Source: Oscillospiraceae bacterium
GTDB lineage: Bacteria; Bacillota; Clostridia; Oscillospirales; CAG-272
Assembly: GCA_015064205.1 (NCBI GenBank)
Contig: SVSR01000018.1
Coordinates: forward strand, 1-38,643
DNA: 38,643 nt
Reading direction: 5' to 3'
Of the stretch, positions 32,701 through 38,643 are shown in pieces. How positions within the stretch are numbered: position 1 is the stretch's first letter; each line of letters starts with the position of its first letter. The notes beneath the pieces were generated by a model. That model did no database searches and was not told the DNA's origin. It worked only from the letters and a program-made list of their open reading frames with translations. Made by a program: the position numbers and the translations under genes.

Positions 32701-32816
32701 CGGCTATGAGCGTAATAAACGTCGCCAAGCACTCCGCGGTAAAGAGCCGAAACAGGTAATATAGCTGTATTTAAAAGTGTCAGTATAACAGTGACAACAC
32801 ATAAAGCTTTTTTCAA
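29718..32816 (-). CDS. Large secreted phosphodiester-glycosidase (NAGPA) domain protein with SLH anchor
   Basis: About 1032 residues. The start is uncertain: TTG at 32816 is preferred because AAAGGA lies 9 nt upstream and it gives a typical MKKALCVV signal peptide; the in-frame ATGs at 32825 and 32834 lack a spaced site. A NAGPA-type domain follows: AGINGDFYSVYTGIPMGALI near residue 105, later HPRTAVGVREDGTVIFFAVD and ALNLDGGGSTTAVV. It is interrupted by a strongly acidic insert (about residues 180-210, Asp/Glu/Tyr-rich). Long beta-rich regions and three C-terminal SLH repeats (about 850-1032) follow. The family hydrolyses GlcNAc phosphodiesters; here it probably acts on wall polymers or exopolysaccharide at the cell surface. 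Confidence 0.9.
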   Translation of the reverse strand: MKKALCVVTVILTLLNTAILPVSALYRGVLGDVYYAHSRQIGAGVDLTLYESVTDGLNERAYVFEYRPDEGSLPIVSFGDTLVGSNRTSSLANAAIKNRQNVVAGINGDFYSVYTGIPMGALISGGRIISDDDKNNAVGFTYDGNTLFGDPQISFTVLHTYEKPVVEENNESYIQDEDDYFDEDEDFEPSDDFKHDRYDSDFERNEDDLTYETVEEYLPVSYFNKYPTEWGAYLLDDIFDASTRSSKASLEIVIEPDSKKMVAKANETIYGTVIEINNEATNTEIPEGCFVISVCETSAYRANYDSVSIGDLIEIEFQVADGWEDVETAIGGSDLIVTDGKVNNDAIDESHEKIAHPRTAVGVREDGTVIFFAVDGRSDESYGFRLVSLAKTLISFGCVTALNLDGGGSTTAVVKFPGEETARVVNTPSDSGERSVANALLLVAPSESDGMPKYIIPDVTDPVILPNETYSFEGKFYDSSMSEVYDDTLNELDVELSFDYSRLSYYNDEDLPNLGSISEDGKIYTADGITGEIPLLFKAEYDGEELMGRVILFVAPAPDSAEVLLGGVVYSSGESVPVEFEAYYMNKPVPARPEHLTYTLTDNEIRTEGIYKDDAPKFADSSLGYISADGEFVPYDKANGSVWLTVSLDLIPVSQTLIAVGDPYITVIENETVYYDFSASSSVVSEEIIEKSTNDTDFESDTLVTEQLEEQPMTVSIDDIVYESDLPLDNALSLDIYADDSELSLYAKVIDFEGNEHTVKYIKQVNEPDNNDVYHYRAKLGGKYSALDEILSLSAETNAGKTGELNITKAQISFSDTETVFYDTHTHWARTNINTLYHCGIIGGEEYGGKLRFAPDRNLSRAEFAVMISKSLGYNVSDYTKELKFDDSNKIAAWAEPFVRAVSENGIMNGKSMSDGNLYFDPEGKITRQEIMQVIGNIIKAEKEQALIDTLETVASEDFIADEIIEEDILSSYNMPQFSDVSDIAPWAYDNVLLTLEAGIITGYNDNTLKPLRNVTRAEAATVILRYMNYSN

Positions 32817-32905
32817 GAAATTCATTCCTTTCATACAGGAGTATAGAATATATAATATCACAGATATATTACCATTTTATTAAGTTAACGAAATTTTAAG
32901 AAAAT

Positions 32906-32966
32906 AAAAAAGTCGCCTTGGGCAACTAATGTCCGCTACGCTCGCATTTATTAAGGCAGACTTTTT
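32906..32966. terminator. Long-loop hairpin with A-run and T-run ends
   Basis: 32906-32919 and 32953-32966 pair over about 13 positions with one bulge, giving a stem that opens with AAAAAA and ends in TTTTT. The 33-nt loop holds TGTCCGCTACGCTCGCA, itself able to fold. It lies between the large secreted gene (start near 32816) and the rpmF terminator, where a second terminator is not needed, so it may be a mobile repeat or a small structured RNA. Confidence 0.55.
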
Positions 32967-33000
32967 ATGCAAGTAATTTCCTGCTGTAATTTCGATAAAA

Positions 33001-33028
33001 TAAAAAACGGAAGGAAAAATTCCTTCCG
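33001..33028 (-). terminator. Rho-independent terminator after rpmF
   Basis: On the minus strand CGGAAGGA (33028-33021) pairs with TCCTTCCG (33015-33008) around a 5-nt loop, followed by TTTTTTA. It lies 8 nt after the rpmF stop. Confidence 0.92.
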
Positions 33029-33035
33029 CCAAAAA

Positions 33036-33218
33036 TTACGCTTCTTTTTTGATAACTTCTTCACCCTTATAGAATCCGCAGGCCTTGCAAACTCTGTGAG
33101 CAAGATTGTATTCACCGCAATTGGGGCACTTTGTCATACCCGGGATCGGTAACTTCCATACGTTTGAACGTCTTTTATCACGTCTCGCCTTGGAGACTTT
33201 CTTCTTCGGTACTGCCAT
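33036..33218 (-). CDS. rpmF: 50S ribosomal protein L32
   Basis: The 60-residue protein [20 protein letters not shown]... is an unmistakable L32: basic N-terminal tail, then [18 protein letters not shown], a four-Cys zinc ribbon (C31, C34, C44, C47). GGAGG lies 9 nt before the ATG. It sits 150 nt behind DUF177 on the same strand, the order conserved across most bacteria. The C-terminal GEEVIKKEA tail is normal for the family. Confidence 0.98.
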   Translation of the reverse strand: MAVPKKKVSKARRDKRRSNVWKLPIPGMTKCPNCGEYNLAHRVCKACGFYKGEEVIKKEA

Positions 33219-33367
33219 TTATAGACACCTCCTTAACAGTAATGCGCATACTGGACAATATTATACAACAAAAAAATCGATTTTGCAATAGTTTCTGAAA
33301 ATTTTTATGAAATTTTTTTAAAATACTGCCAATTTTGTGAAAACAAAATAAAAAATTGTACTTAAAG

Positions 33368-33886
33368 TCACGCTTGACTATCGTCGTTGTCAAAAATTTT
33401 AAGAAGCGGAGCGAGTCTTGGGTCGATTTCTTTGGTTACACATGAGCAAGAATCACAATTCAAGTCTTTTCCGCATTTGGGGCAGAGTCCCTTGCAGTTT
33501 TCGTCACAGAGAATTTTAGACGGAAAATTTAGAATAATGTCCTCAATTAAAGCCTCATCAACATCAAGCATTCCGTCGGTGATCTCAACATAGTCGTCAT
33601 TGTCTTCGTTCTGAAGGTCGCCCTCTTCGCATACGGTCTTTTCAAAATTTATATTAAGATTATCTTTGATTTCCTTTAAGCATCTTGCGCAGACGGAAGT
33701 ATAGTCGAGTGAAGAGAGAAGCGAAAGCTTCATGTAACCTCCGTTGTTTTTAAGAGTACCAGATACGTTTACATTGTCTGCAAAGCTTACATCGTCAAAA
33801 GAAGGCAGATCAGAGCTTTCAAGAGAATAGTCTATATCTATTTTATCAACTTCGCCTGCCAGAAGTTTCCTTAAATCCAGCTTCAT
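33368..33886 (-). CDS. yceD: DUF177 (YceD) family protein
   Basis: The 172-residue protein has the CxxC-N-CxxC pattern of Clostridia: CARC (about 66-69) and DENCKGLCPKCGKDLN, with a Cys pair CDSCSC after it. The motif GLCPKCGKDLN is the family signature. DUF177 proteins are encoded before rpmF almost everywhere and are tied to 23S rRNA maturation in chloroplasts and bacteria. A consensus promoter lies 60-90 nt upstream, with two small hairpins in the leader (CTGCATATACTGCAG at 33928-33942, and TGCAC...GTGCA near 33900). Confidence 0.92.
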   Translation of the reverse strand: MKLDLRKLLAGEVDKIDIDYSLESSDLPSFDDVSFADNVNVSGTLKNNGGYMKLSLLSSLDYTSVCARCLKEIKDNLNINFEKTVCEEGDLQNEDNDDYVEITDGMLDVDEALIEDIILNFPSKILCDENCKGLCPKCGKDLNCDSCSCVTKEIDPRLAPLLKIFDNDDSQA

Positions 33887-33946
33887 TTATATCTATACAT
33901 GCACGTGTGTGCAAATCCTTTCATTTACTGCATATACTGCAGAATT

Positions 33947-33975
33947 ATTATATAACAAATAGCTGTGATTGTCAA
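33947..33975 (-). promoter_or_regulatory. Consensus promoter of the DUF177-rpmF operon
   Basis: On the minus strand, TTGACA (33975-33970), 17 bp and TATAAT (33952-33947), perfect. A strong promoter is expected for a ribosomal protein operon. Confidence 0.9.
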
Positions 33976-34020
33976 GATTGAAGGAAATTGTACATCATTT
34001 TGTGCAAAACATAAATTTTT

Positions 34021-34038
34021 CTGTTAAAATAATAACGA
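34021..34038. promoter_or_regulatory. Candidate Rex (redox repressor) binding site upstream of adhE
   Basis: CTGTTA (34021-34026), 6 bp, TAACGA (34033-34038): ten of twelve positions match the clostridial Rex consensus TTGTTA-N6-TAACAA. It lies just upstream of the adhE -35. Rex represses adhE in other Clostridia when NADH is low, so control by Rex is likely but not shown. Confidence 0.5.
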
Positions 34039-34057
34039 ATATGTGTAAAATAGGCTA

Positions 34058-34086
34058 TTTACAAGGCAATAAGAATGTGTTAAAAT
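34058..34086 (+). promoter_or_regulatory. Promoter of adhE
   Basis: TTTACA (34058-34063), 17 bp and TAAAAT (34081-34086), with TGTGT just upstream of the -10. The expected leader is about 80 nt. Confidence 0.7.
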
Positions 34087-34092
34087 ATTATC

Positions 34093-34162
34093 AAAGTTAT
34101 ATAATGGCTTAATATAACTTTTTGTAAATGCAGAAATCAAATTTTCATTCAAATATGAAAGG
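34093..34162 (+). promoter_or_regulatory. Structured adhE leader with two hairpins
   Basis: AAAGTTATAT (34093-34102) pairs perfectly with ATATAACTTT (34112-34121) and is followed by TTGT, a weak terminator-like hairpin at the 5' end of the message. TTTCAT (34143-34148) pairs with ATGAAA (34155-34160), covering the AAAGG ribosome site (34158-34162). The leader could tune termination and translation of adhE. Confidence 0.45.
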
Positions 34163-34174
34163 TCAGGTAAAATT

Positions 34175-36781
34175 ATGTCAGAGAACAAGTATCCTGTTGT
34201 CGACAGTGTTGAAAAGCTCGAGGCAAGACTTGCACAGGTAAGAGCGGCACAGGCAAAATTTGCCGGATATACGCAAGAGCAGGTCGACTCTATTTTTAAG
34301 GCGGCGGCAATAGCGGCAAACAAGGAAAGAATAAGCCTTGCAAAGCTCGCGGTTGCAGAAACCGGTATGGGTATCGTTGAAGATAAGGTTATAAAAAACC
34401 ATTATGCAAGCGAATATATTTATAATACTTATAAGGATACCAAAACTTGCGGTGTTATCGAAGAGGATAAAGCGGCAGGAATACGTAAGATAGCTGAGTC
34501 TATCGGTACTATAGCAGCGGTAATCCCCACCACTAACCCAACGTCTACTGCAATCTTCAAAACTCTTCTTGCACTCAAAACAAGAAACGGTATTGTTATA
34601 AGCCCTCACCCGAGAGCTAAAAACAGTACGATAGCCGCAGCAAAGATCGTTCTCGAAGCTGCAGTAAAAGCCGGTGCGCCTGAAGATATAATCGCATGGA
34701 TCGACGTGCCCTCGCTTGATATGACCAATCTTGTTATGAAAGAAGCTGATATTATTCTTGCGACAGGCGGTCCCGGCATGGTAAAAGCCGCATATTCAAG
34801 CGGTAAGCCTGCGCTCGGCGTTGGTGCGGGTAATACTCCTGCAATAATTGACGACAGTGCCGATATAATTCTTGCCGTTAACTCGATAATCCATTCCAAG
34901 ACCTTTGATAACGGTATGATATGCGCTTCCGAGCAGTCTGTTATCGTTCTTGACAGTATATATAAAAAGGTAAGAGACGAATTTGCAAAGCGCGGTTGTT
35001 ACTTCCTTAATGAAGAGGAAACGGAAAAGGTAAGAAAGACGATAATCATTAACGGCGCGCTTAATGCAAAGATCGTTGGTCAGAGGGCTCATAAAATAGC
35101 AGAGCTTGCAGGAGTTGTTGTACCCGAAACAACAAAGATCCTTATCGGTGAAGTGGAAAGCGTAGACATCAGCGAAGAATTTGCACACGAAAAGCTTTCA
35201 CCCGTACTTGCAATGTACAAGGCAAAGAACATAGACGATGCTTTTGAAAAGGCAGAAAGACTTATTGCAGACGGCGGATTCGGACATACTTCTTCCATCT
35301 ACCTCGACGTTGTGACACAGCAGGCTAAGCTTGCAGAATTCCAGTCAAGAATGAAGACCTGCCGTATTCTCGTAAACACTCCCTCTTCGCAGGGCGGTAT
35401 CGGTGATATATATAACTTCAGTCTTACTCCCTCGCTTACACTCGGCTGCGGAAGCTGGGGCGGAAACAGCGTTTCAGAAAACGTTGGAGTCAAGCATCTT
35501 ATAAATATCAAGACTGTTGCCGAAAGGAGAGAGAATATGCTTTGGTTCAGAGCACCTGAAAAGGTATATATCAAAAAAGGCTGCCTTCCTGTTGCACTTG
35601 ATGAGCTTGGCAGCATAATGAATAAGAAAAAAGCGTTTATCGTAACAGACCGTTTCCTCTATGAAAACGGATACACAGCGCCCGTTGAAAAGAAGCTCAA
35701 TGAGATGGGTATACAGTACACAACATTTTCAAACGTTGAGCCTGACCCGACGCTTGCATGTGCAAAAGAAGGCGCAAAGCTTATGAGCGTATTTGCTCCC
35801 GATGTAATTATCGCAGTCGGCGGCGGCTCGGCTATGGACGCGGCAAAGATCATGTGGGTACTCTATGAGCACCCCGAAGCGGACTTCATGGATATGGCGA
35901 TGCGCTTCATGGATATAAGAAAAAGAGTATACGGCTTCCCTAAGATGGGCGAAAAGGCTTACTTCGTTGCAGTTCCTACAACAGCAGGTACAGGTTCAGA
36001 GGTAACTCCCTTTGCCGTTATCACAGACGAGACTACAGGTACAAAATATCCTCTTGCAGACTACGAGCTTCTTCCTGATATGGCTATCGTTGATGCAGAT
36101 ATGATGATGAATGCGCCCCGTGGCCTCACCGCAGCATCGGGTATCGACGCCGTAACACATGCACTTGAAGCATACGCTTCCATGCTTGCTACAGACTATA
36201 CAGACGGTCTTGCACTTCGTGCGCTCAAGGTAATCTTTGAATACCTTCCCAGAGCATATGATAACGGTGCAAACGACCCCGAAGCAAGAGAAAAAATGGC
36301 AAATGCGGCAACAATGGCCGGTATGGCTTTTGCAAACGCATTCCTTGGAATATGCCACTCAATGGCACATAAGCTCGGTGCGTTCCACCACCTCCCCCAC
36401 GGTGTTGCAAATGCTCTGATGATAAACGAAGTTATCCGTTTCAACTCGAGCGAAACGCCCGTAAAGATGGGTACGTTCCCGCAGTATGACCACCCCCATA
36501 CAATGGCAAGATACGCAGAAATTGCAGATTATCTTGGCATAAAGGGCAAGACTGATGCAGATAAGGTAGAGGGTCTCATAAAGAAGATAGATGAGCTTAA
36601 AGAAAAGATCGGTATCAAGTCTACGATCCGCGATTACGTTGAAGATGAAGCAGACTTCCTTGCACGACTTGACGATATGACAGAGCAGGCGTTTGACGAC
36701 CAGTGCACAGGTGCTAACCCCCGTTATCCGCTTATGAGCGAGCTCAAAGAAATGTATCTCAGAGCATATTACGGTAAATAA
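34175..36781 (+). CDS. adhE: Bifunctional acetaldehyde/alcohol dehydrogenase AdhE
   Basis: The 868-residue enzyme reduces acetyl-CoA to acetaldehyde and then ethanol, re-oxidising two NADH, and forms long filaments (spirosomes) in the cytoplasm. The N-terminal CoA-dependent aldehyde dehydrogenase domain (1-440) has the catalytic Cys250 in GMICASEQ and GVGAGNTPA for NAD. The C-terminal iron alcohol dehydrogenase domain (about 455-868) has GGGSAMDAAK, TAGTGSE, DAVTHALE and CHSMAHKLGAFHHLPHG with iron-binding His. Length is normal. The only sign of control is a candidate Rex site upstream and a structured leader. A kinase-fold gene follows at 14 nt. Confidence 0.98.
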   Translation: MSENKYPVVDSVEKLEARLAQVRAAQAKFAGYTQEQVDSIFKAAAIAANKERISLAKLAVAETGMGIVEDKVIKNHYASEYIYNTYKDTKTCGVIEEDKAAGIRKIAESIGTIAAVIPTTNPTSTAIFKTLLALKTRNGIVISPHPRAKNSTIAAAKIVLEAAVKAGAPEDIIAWIDVPSLDMTNLVMKEADIILATGGPGMVKAAYSSGKPALGVGAGNTPAIIDDSADIILAVNSIIHSKTFDNGMICASEQSVIVLDSIYKKVRDEFAKRGCYFLNEEETEKVRKTIIINGALNAKIVGQRAHKIAELAGVVVPETTKILIGEVESVDISEEFAHEKLSPVLAMYKAKNIDDAFEKAERLIADGGFGHTSSIYLDVVTQQAKLAEFQSRMKTCRILVNTPSSQGGIGDIYNFSLTPSLTLGCGSWGGNSVSENVGVKHLINIKTVAERRENMLWFRAPEKVYIKKGCLPVALDELGSIMNKKKAFIVTDRFLYENGYTAPVEKKLNEMGIQYTTFSNVEPDPTLACAKEGAKLMSVFAPDVIIAVGGGSAMDAAKIMWVLYEHPEADFMDMAMRFMDIRKRVYGFPKMGEKAYFVAVPTTAGTGSEVTPFAVITDETTGTKYPLADYELLPDMAIVDADMMMNAPRGLTAASGIDAVTHALEAYASMLATDYTDGLALRALKVIFEYLPRAYDNGANDPEAREKMANAATMAGMAFANAFLGICHSMAHKLGAFHHLPHGVANALMINEVIRFNSSETPVKMGTFPQYDHPHTMARYAEIADYLGIKGKTDADKVEGLIKKIDELKEKIGIKSTIRDYVEDEADFLARLDDMTEQAFDDQCTGANPRYPLMSELKEMYLRAYYGK

Positions 36782-36795
36782 GAGAGGAGAAAACT

Positions 36796-37539
36796 ATGAA
36801 GGTGATATCCGAAAGAGTTAATAAGACCATATACCGTGACGGCGATACGGTTATAAAAGTTTTTGATAAGAGCTATTCAAGAGCAAACGTATTAAATGAA
36901 GCGCTCAACCACGCAAGAGCAGAGGAAACGGGACTTAATATTCCCGAACTTTTAGAAGTAATGCTCGTTGACGGCAAGTGGGCTATCAAATTAGAGTATA
37001 TCGAGGGTAAAACGCTTTCGGCACTTATGGCTGAAAACCCCGAAAAAGAAGACGAGTATCTCGAACTTTTTGTTAATCTTCAGCTTGAAATGCACTCTAA
37101 GAAAGCGCCTCTTCTTACAAAACTCAAAGACAAGATGATGCGTAAGATAAGCGAAAGCGATCTTGATGCAACAACAAGATATGAGCTTCACACACGCCTT
37201 GACGGTATGCCTAAGCATAACAAGGTGTGCCACGGTGACTTCAACACCTCAAATATTATTATAGAAGAGGGAACAGGCAAAGCCTACATCATAGACTGGT
37301 CACACGCTACACAGGGTAATGCTTCTGCTGATACTGCAAGAACATACCTCCTTTTCAAGCTTGCAGGCAAAGACGAGCTTGCAGAGAAGTATATGAAGCT
37401 TTTCTGCAACAAGAGTGATACAGCAAGACAGTATATAGACAAGTGGCTACCGATAGTTGCGGCGTCACAGTCCGTAAAGGGTAAGCCCGAGGAAAGAGAA
37501 TTCTTACTCAGATGGGTTGACGTAGTAGATTACGAATAA
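36796..37539 (+). CDS. Aminoglycoside-phosphotransferase/choline-kinase-fold protein
   Basis: The 247-residue protein has a small N-lobe (1-75, with IYRDGDTVIKVF, then LEYIEG hinge) and a C-lobe with the Brenner motif CHGDFNTSN (145-153: H146, D148, N153) and IIDWSHA (165-171, D167 for magnesium). This is the APH/choline kinase fold, whose substrates range from drugs to choline and sugars. The family member seen in Clostridia next to metabolic genes is usually of unknown substrate, and drug resistance is not implied. GAGAGGAG precedes the ATG; it shares the adhE transcript, ending at a strong terminator. Confidence 0.88.
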   Translation: MKVISERVNKTIYRDGDTVIKVFDKSYSRANVLNEALNHARAEETGLNIPELLEVMLVDGKWAIKLEYIEGKTLSALMAENPEKEDEYLELFVNLQLEMHSKKAPLLTKLKDKMMRKISESDLDATTRYELHTRLDGMPKHNKVCHGDFNTSNIIIEEGTGKAYIIDWSHATQGNASADTARTYLLFKLAGKDELAEKYMKLFCNKSDTARQYIDKWLPIVAASQSVKGKPEEREFLLRWVDVVDYE

Positions 37540-37543
37540 AAAT

Positions 37544-37575
37544 AAAAATCCGACTGCATCGCAGTCGGATTTTTT
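37544..37575. terminator. Bidirectional terminator after the kinase-fold gene
   Basis: AAAAATCCGACTGC (37544-37557) and GCAGTCGGATTTTT (37561-37574) form a 14-bp stem with loop ATC and a T-run. It lies between converging genes ending at 37539 and 37577. Confidence 0.93.
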
Positions 37576-37576
37576 G

Positions 37577-38200
37577 TTAATATAATTTTGTAAACTCAAA
37601 ATCGGATTCTATTCCGAGCTTTTCAAGCGCCTCTTCTTTGCGCTCAGCTATTTCTATATCAAGCTTGTCAAAATAGTTATTGCCCTCACAATCGATATCG
37701 ACAATAAACGGTCCGAGGTCGTGAAGCTTAAAGAACCAAGCCGCCTCGATACGACCGAGTTCATCATAAAGGTACACGTTTTCAACCTCTATCGAGTCAA
37801 TCCATAAATTCGGACTTACCGAACGTGGCGACACGTGTACACATTTCTTTTCTTTCATCATCGCCATAGTCGAGGCACCCATCGTAGTCTTGCCGACAAT
37901 CATTTTAAGATTCCATTTGTCAACGCTCTTCGCACCCCATTTTTCAAAGCGGATGCTTGAGGTGGGCATGAACGAAACGAGCTTCCATTTGCCGTTTTCC
38001 TTTATAACGATAGGACCATTATGTATCAGAATGTTGCGCTTGTCTGTGGGAAAGGGAAGCGTGTTATTTTCGTCGAAAATATACTTTTGTAATCTCGAAC
38101 GGCAGGTAAACGCCTCGCCGCTGATATATACGGTATCACCGAGCTTTAATTTCTTAACGTCCTCATCTGAAAGAGGGCCTGTGAGATGATATTCAGCCAT
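37577..38200 (-). CDS. Class I fumarate hydratase (or L-tartrate dehydratase) beta subunit
   Basis: The 207-residue subunit has the Fumerase_C fold: LKLGDTVYISGEAFTCRSRLQK near the N terminus, LIHNGPIVIKENGKW, SIRFEKWG, IVGKTTMGAST with the GKxxMG loop, and a C-terminal IVDIDCEGNNYFD. With the alpha subunit it forms the oxygen-sensitive [4Fe-4S] enzyme that interconverts fumarate and malate; tartrate dehydratase shares the architecture, so the substrate is not certain. GGAGG 7 nt before the ATG; 12 nt after the alpha gene, same operon. Confidence 0.93.
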   Translation of the reverse strand: MAEYHLTGPLSDEDVKKLKLGDTVYISGEAFTCRSRLQKYIFDENNTLPFPTDKRNILIHNGPIVIKENGKWKLVSFMPTSSIRFEKWGAKSVDKWNLKMIVGKTTMGASTMAMMKEKKCVHVSPRSVSPNLWIDSIEVENVYLYDELGRIEAAWFFKLHDLGPFIVDIDCEGNNYFDKLDIEIAERKEEALEKLGIESDFEFTKLY

Positions 38201-38212
38201 TTTCCCGCCTCC

Positions 38213-38643
38213 TTATCTGTCGCCAAACCAGTTGGGACTTTTCATTACGCTGACTTTGCCGTCAGCTTCAATTCGTGACGATGCACGGCGTGCTACCATA
38301 CAGTTAGTGCTTGTTGCAACTGCTATTCCTGCGATATGAGTATATGCATACTCAACGTTTACCGCAAGAACTGATGTGTCACCGCCTGAACCGAGTATAC
38401 CGATTCCGAGACTGTTCAGTGCATTGTAAAGGTCTTCTTCAATTTTTGCAAACATAGGATCGGGGTGTTTTGATCCGACAGTCCTGAGGCACGCCGCTTC
38501 TTTAGCAAGATTTGCCGCAACGTTTGCTGTGCCGCCGATACCTATACCGAGAACGGACGGTGGACACACCGCACCTGCACGCGCAGAAGCAACAAAGCTG
38601 TCGATGACGAATTTTTCTATACCCTTGATACCGTCTGCAAAAG
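38213..38643 (-). CDS. Class I fumarate hydratase (or L-tartrate dehydratase) alpha subunit, partial
   Basis: The frame enters from the right edge and ends at 38213; 143 C-terminal residues are visible, so the N-terminal part is missing. The visible sequence FADGIKGIEKFVIDSFVASA, then AVCPPSVLGIGIGGTAN, carries a Cys of the iron-sulfur cluster (in CPPSVLGIGIGGT) and the substrate-binding loop; ILGSGGDTSVLAVNVEYAYTH is another conserved block. A GTG at 38569 is internal, because the frame remains open to the edge with family-like sequence. The alpha gene comes first in the operon, followed by beta at 12 nt. Confidence 0.94.
   Translation of the reverse strand, partial: FADGIKGIEKFVIDSFVASARAGAVCPPSVLGIGIGGTANVAANLAKEAACLRTVGSKHPDPMFAKIEEDLYNALNSLGIGILGSGGDTSVLAVNVEYAYTHIAGIAVATSTNCMVARRASSRIEADGKVSVMKSPNWFGDR

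Noticed and set aside
33887-34174. Riboswitch or T-box in the long intergenic regions
   Set aside because: Searched by eye for T-box, TPP, FMN, cobalamin and glycine core motifs here and at 12791-12990, 17191-17434 and 23884-24081; only promoters and simple hairpins were seen.
36796-37539. Aminoglycoside resistance gene
   Set aside because: The fold is right, but it is co-transcribed with adhE, has backbone composition and no mobile context; the substrate is more likely a metabolite.
38213-38569. Complete small protein starting at GTG 38569
   Set aside because: The frame continues to the right edge with fumarase-like sequence, so it is the C-terminal part of the alpha subunit.

Overview
The window reads as a chromosomal segment of a strictly anaerobic, low-to-moderate GC Bacillota (Clostridia; an Oscillospirales or related gut or sediment lineage is plausible but not proven). 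The evidence is a flavodiiron/rubredoxin/rubrerythrin oxygen-defence operon, meso-diaminopimelate dehydrogenase, bifunctional AdhE, a two-subunit oxygen-sensitive fumarase, S-layer (SLH) and dockerin-tagged secreted proteins, strong GGAGG ribosome binding sites and many textbook TTGACA-17-TATAAT promoters.

Left end, 1-6083: an AT-rich accessory island that continues past the left edge. On the minus strand it carries a large gene, cut by the window edge, with the sequence signatures of the eukaryotic-type RNA-dependent RNA polymerase (RdRP/YonO-like) family, then a membrane-anchored ImmA/IrrE-type peptidase overlapping its XRE regulator, then a phage-type XRE repressor. Divergently transcribed are a 56-residue HTH-like protein, a sigma-factor-like protein, a DUF262 (ParB/GmrS-like) protein and an unrecognised CxxC protein. 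Five copies of a 13-bp ATAC-N5-GTAT-type operator sit in and around the two divergent promoters, so the island appears to be controlled by a lysogeny-style switch. This is the most unusual part of the window.

6114-13832: housekeeping and stress genes. These are a DUF4886 SGNH-like protein, the flavodiiron (with flavin reductase and rubredoxin domains), rubredoxin and rubrerythrin operon, a ZIP metal transporter, and an XRE/membrane/zinc-ribbon gene lying between two 92-bp direct repeats, one of which abuts the 3' end of tRNA-Pro(CGG). Then come meso-DAP dehydrogenase and a secreted lipoprotein.

13838-21253: two paralogous secreted SGNH hydrolases, one ending in LRR repeats plus a dockerin and the other in SLH repeats; a DinB-type DNA polymerase IV transcribed against an XRE-ImmA pair from face-to-face overlapping promoters, which suggests protease-relieved control of mutagenic repair; and a MATE exporter.

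21262-28717: FakA-like and DegV/FakB-like fatty-acid kinase genes, a TetR regulator whose promoter shares its -10 region with degV, a heterodimeric ABC exporter (one degenerate, one canonical ATPase site), and an 82-residue unknown protein.

28721-38643: a lipid kinase, a large SLH-anchored phosphodiester-glycosidase-domain protein, DUF177 and ribosomal protein L32 from a strong promoter, adhE with a candidate Rex site and structured leader, an aminoglycoside-phosphotransferase-fold kinase, and the two subunits of a class I fumarase, the alpha subunit being cut by the right edge. No rRNA, CRISPR array or intact transposase gene was seen.
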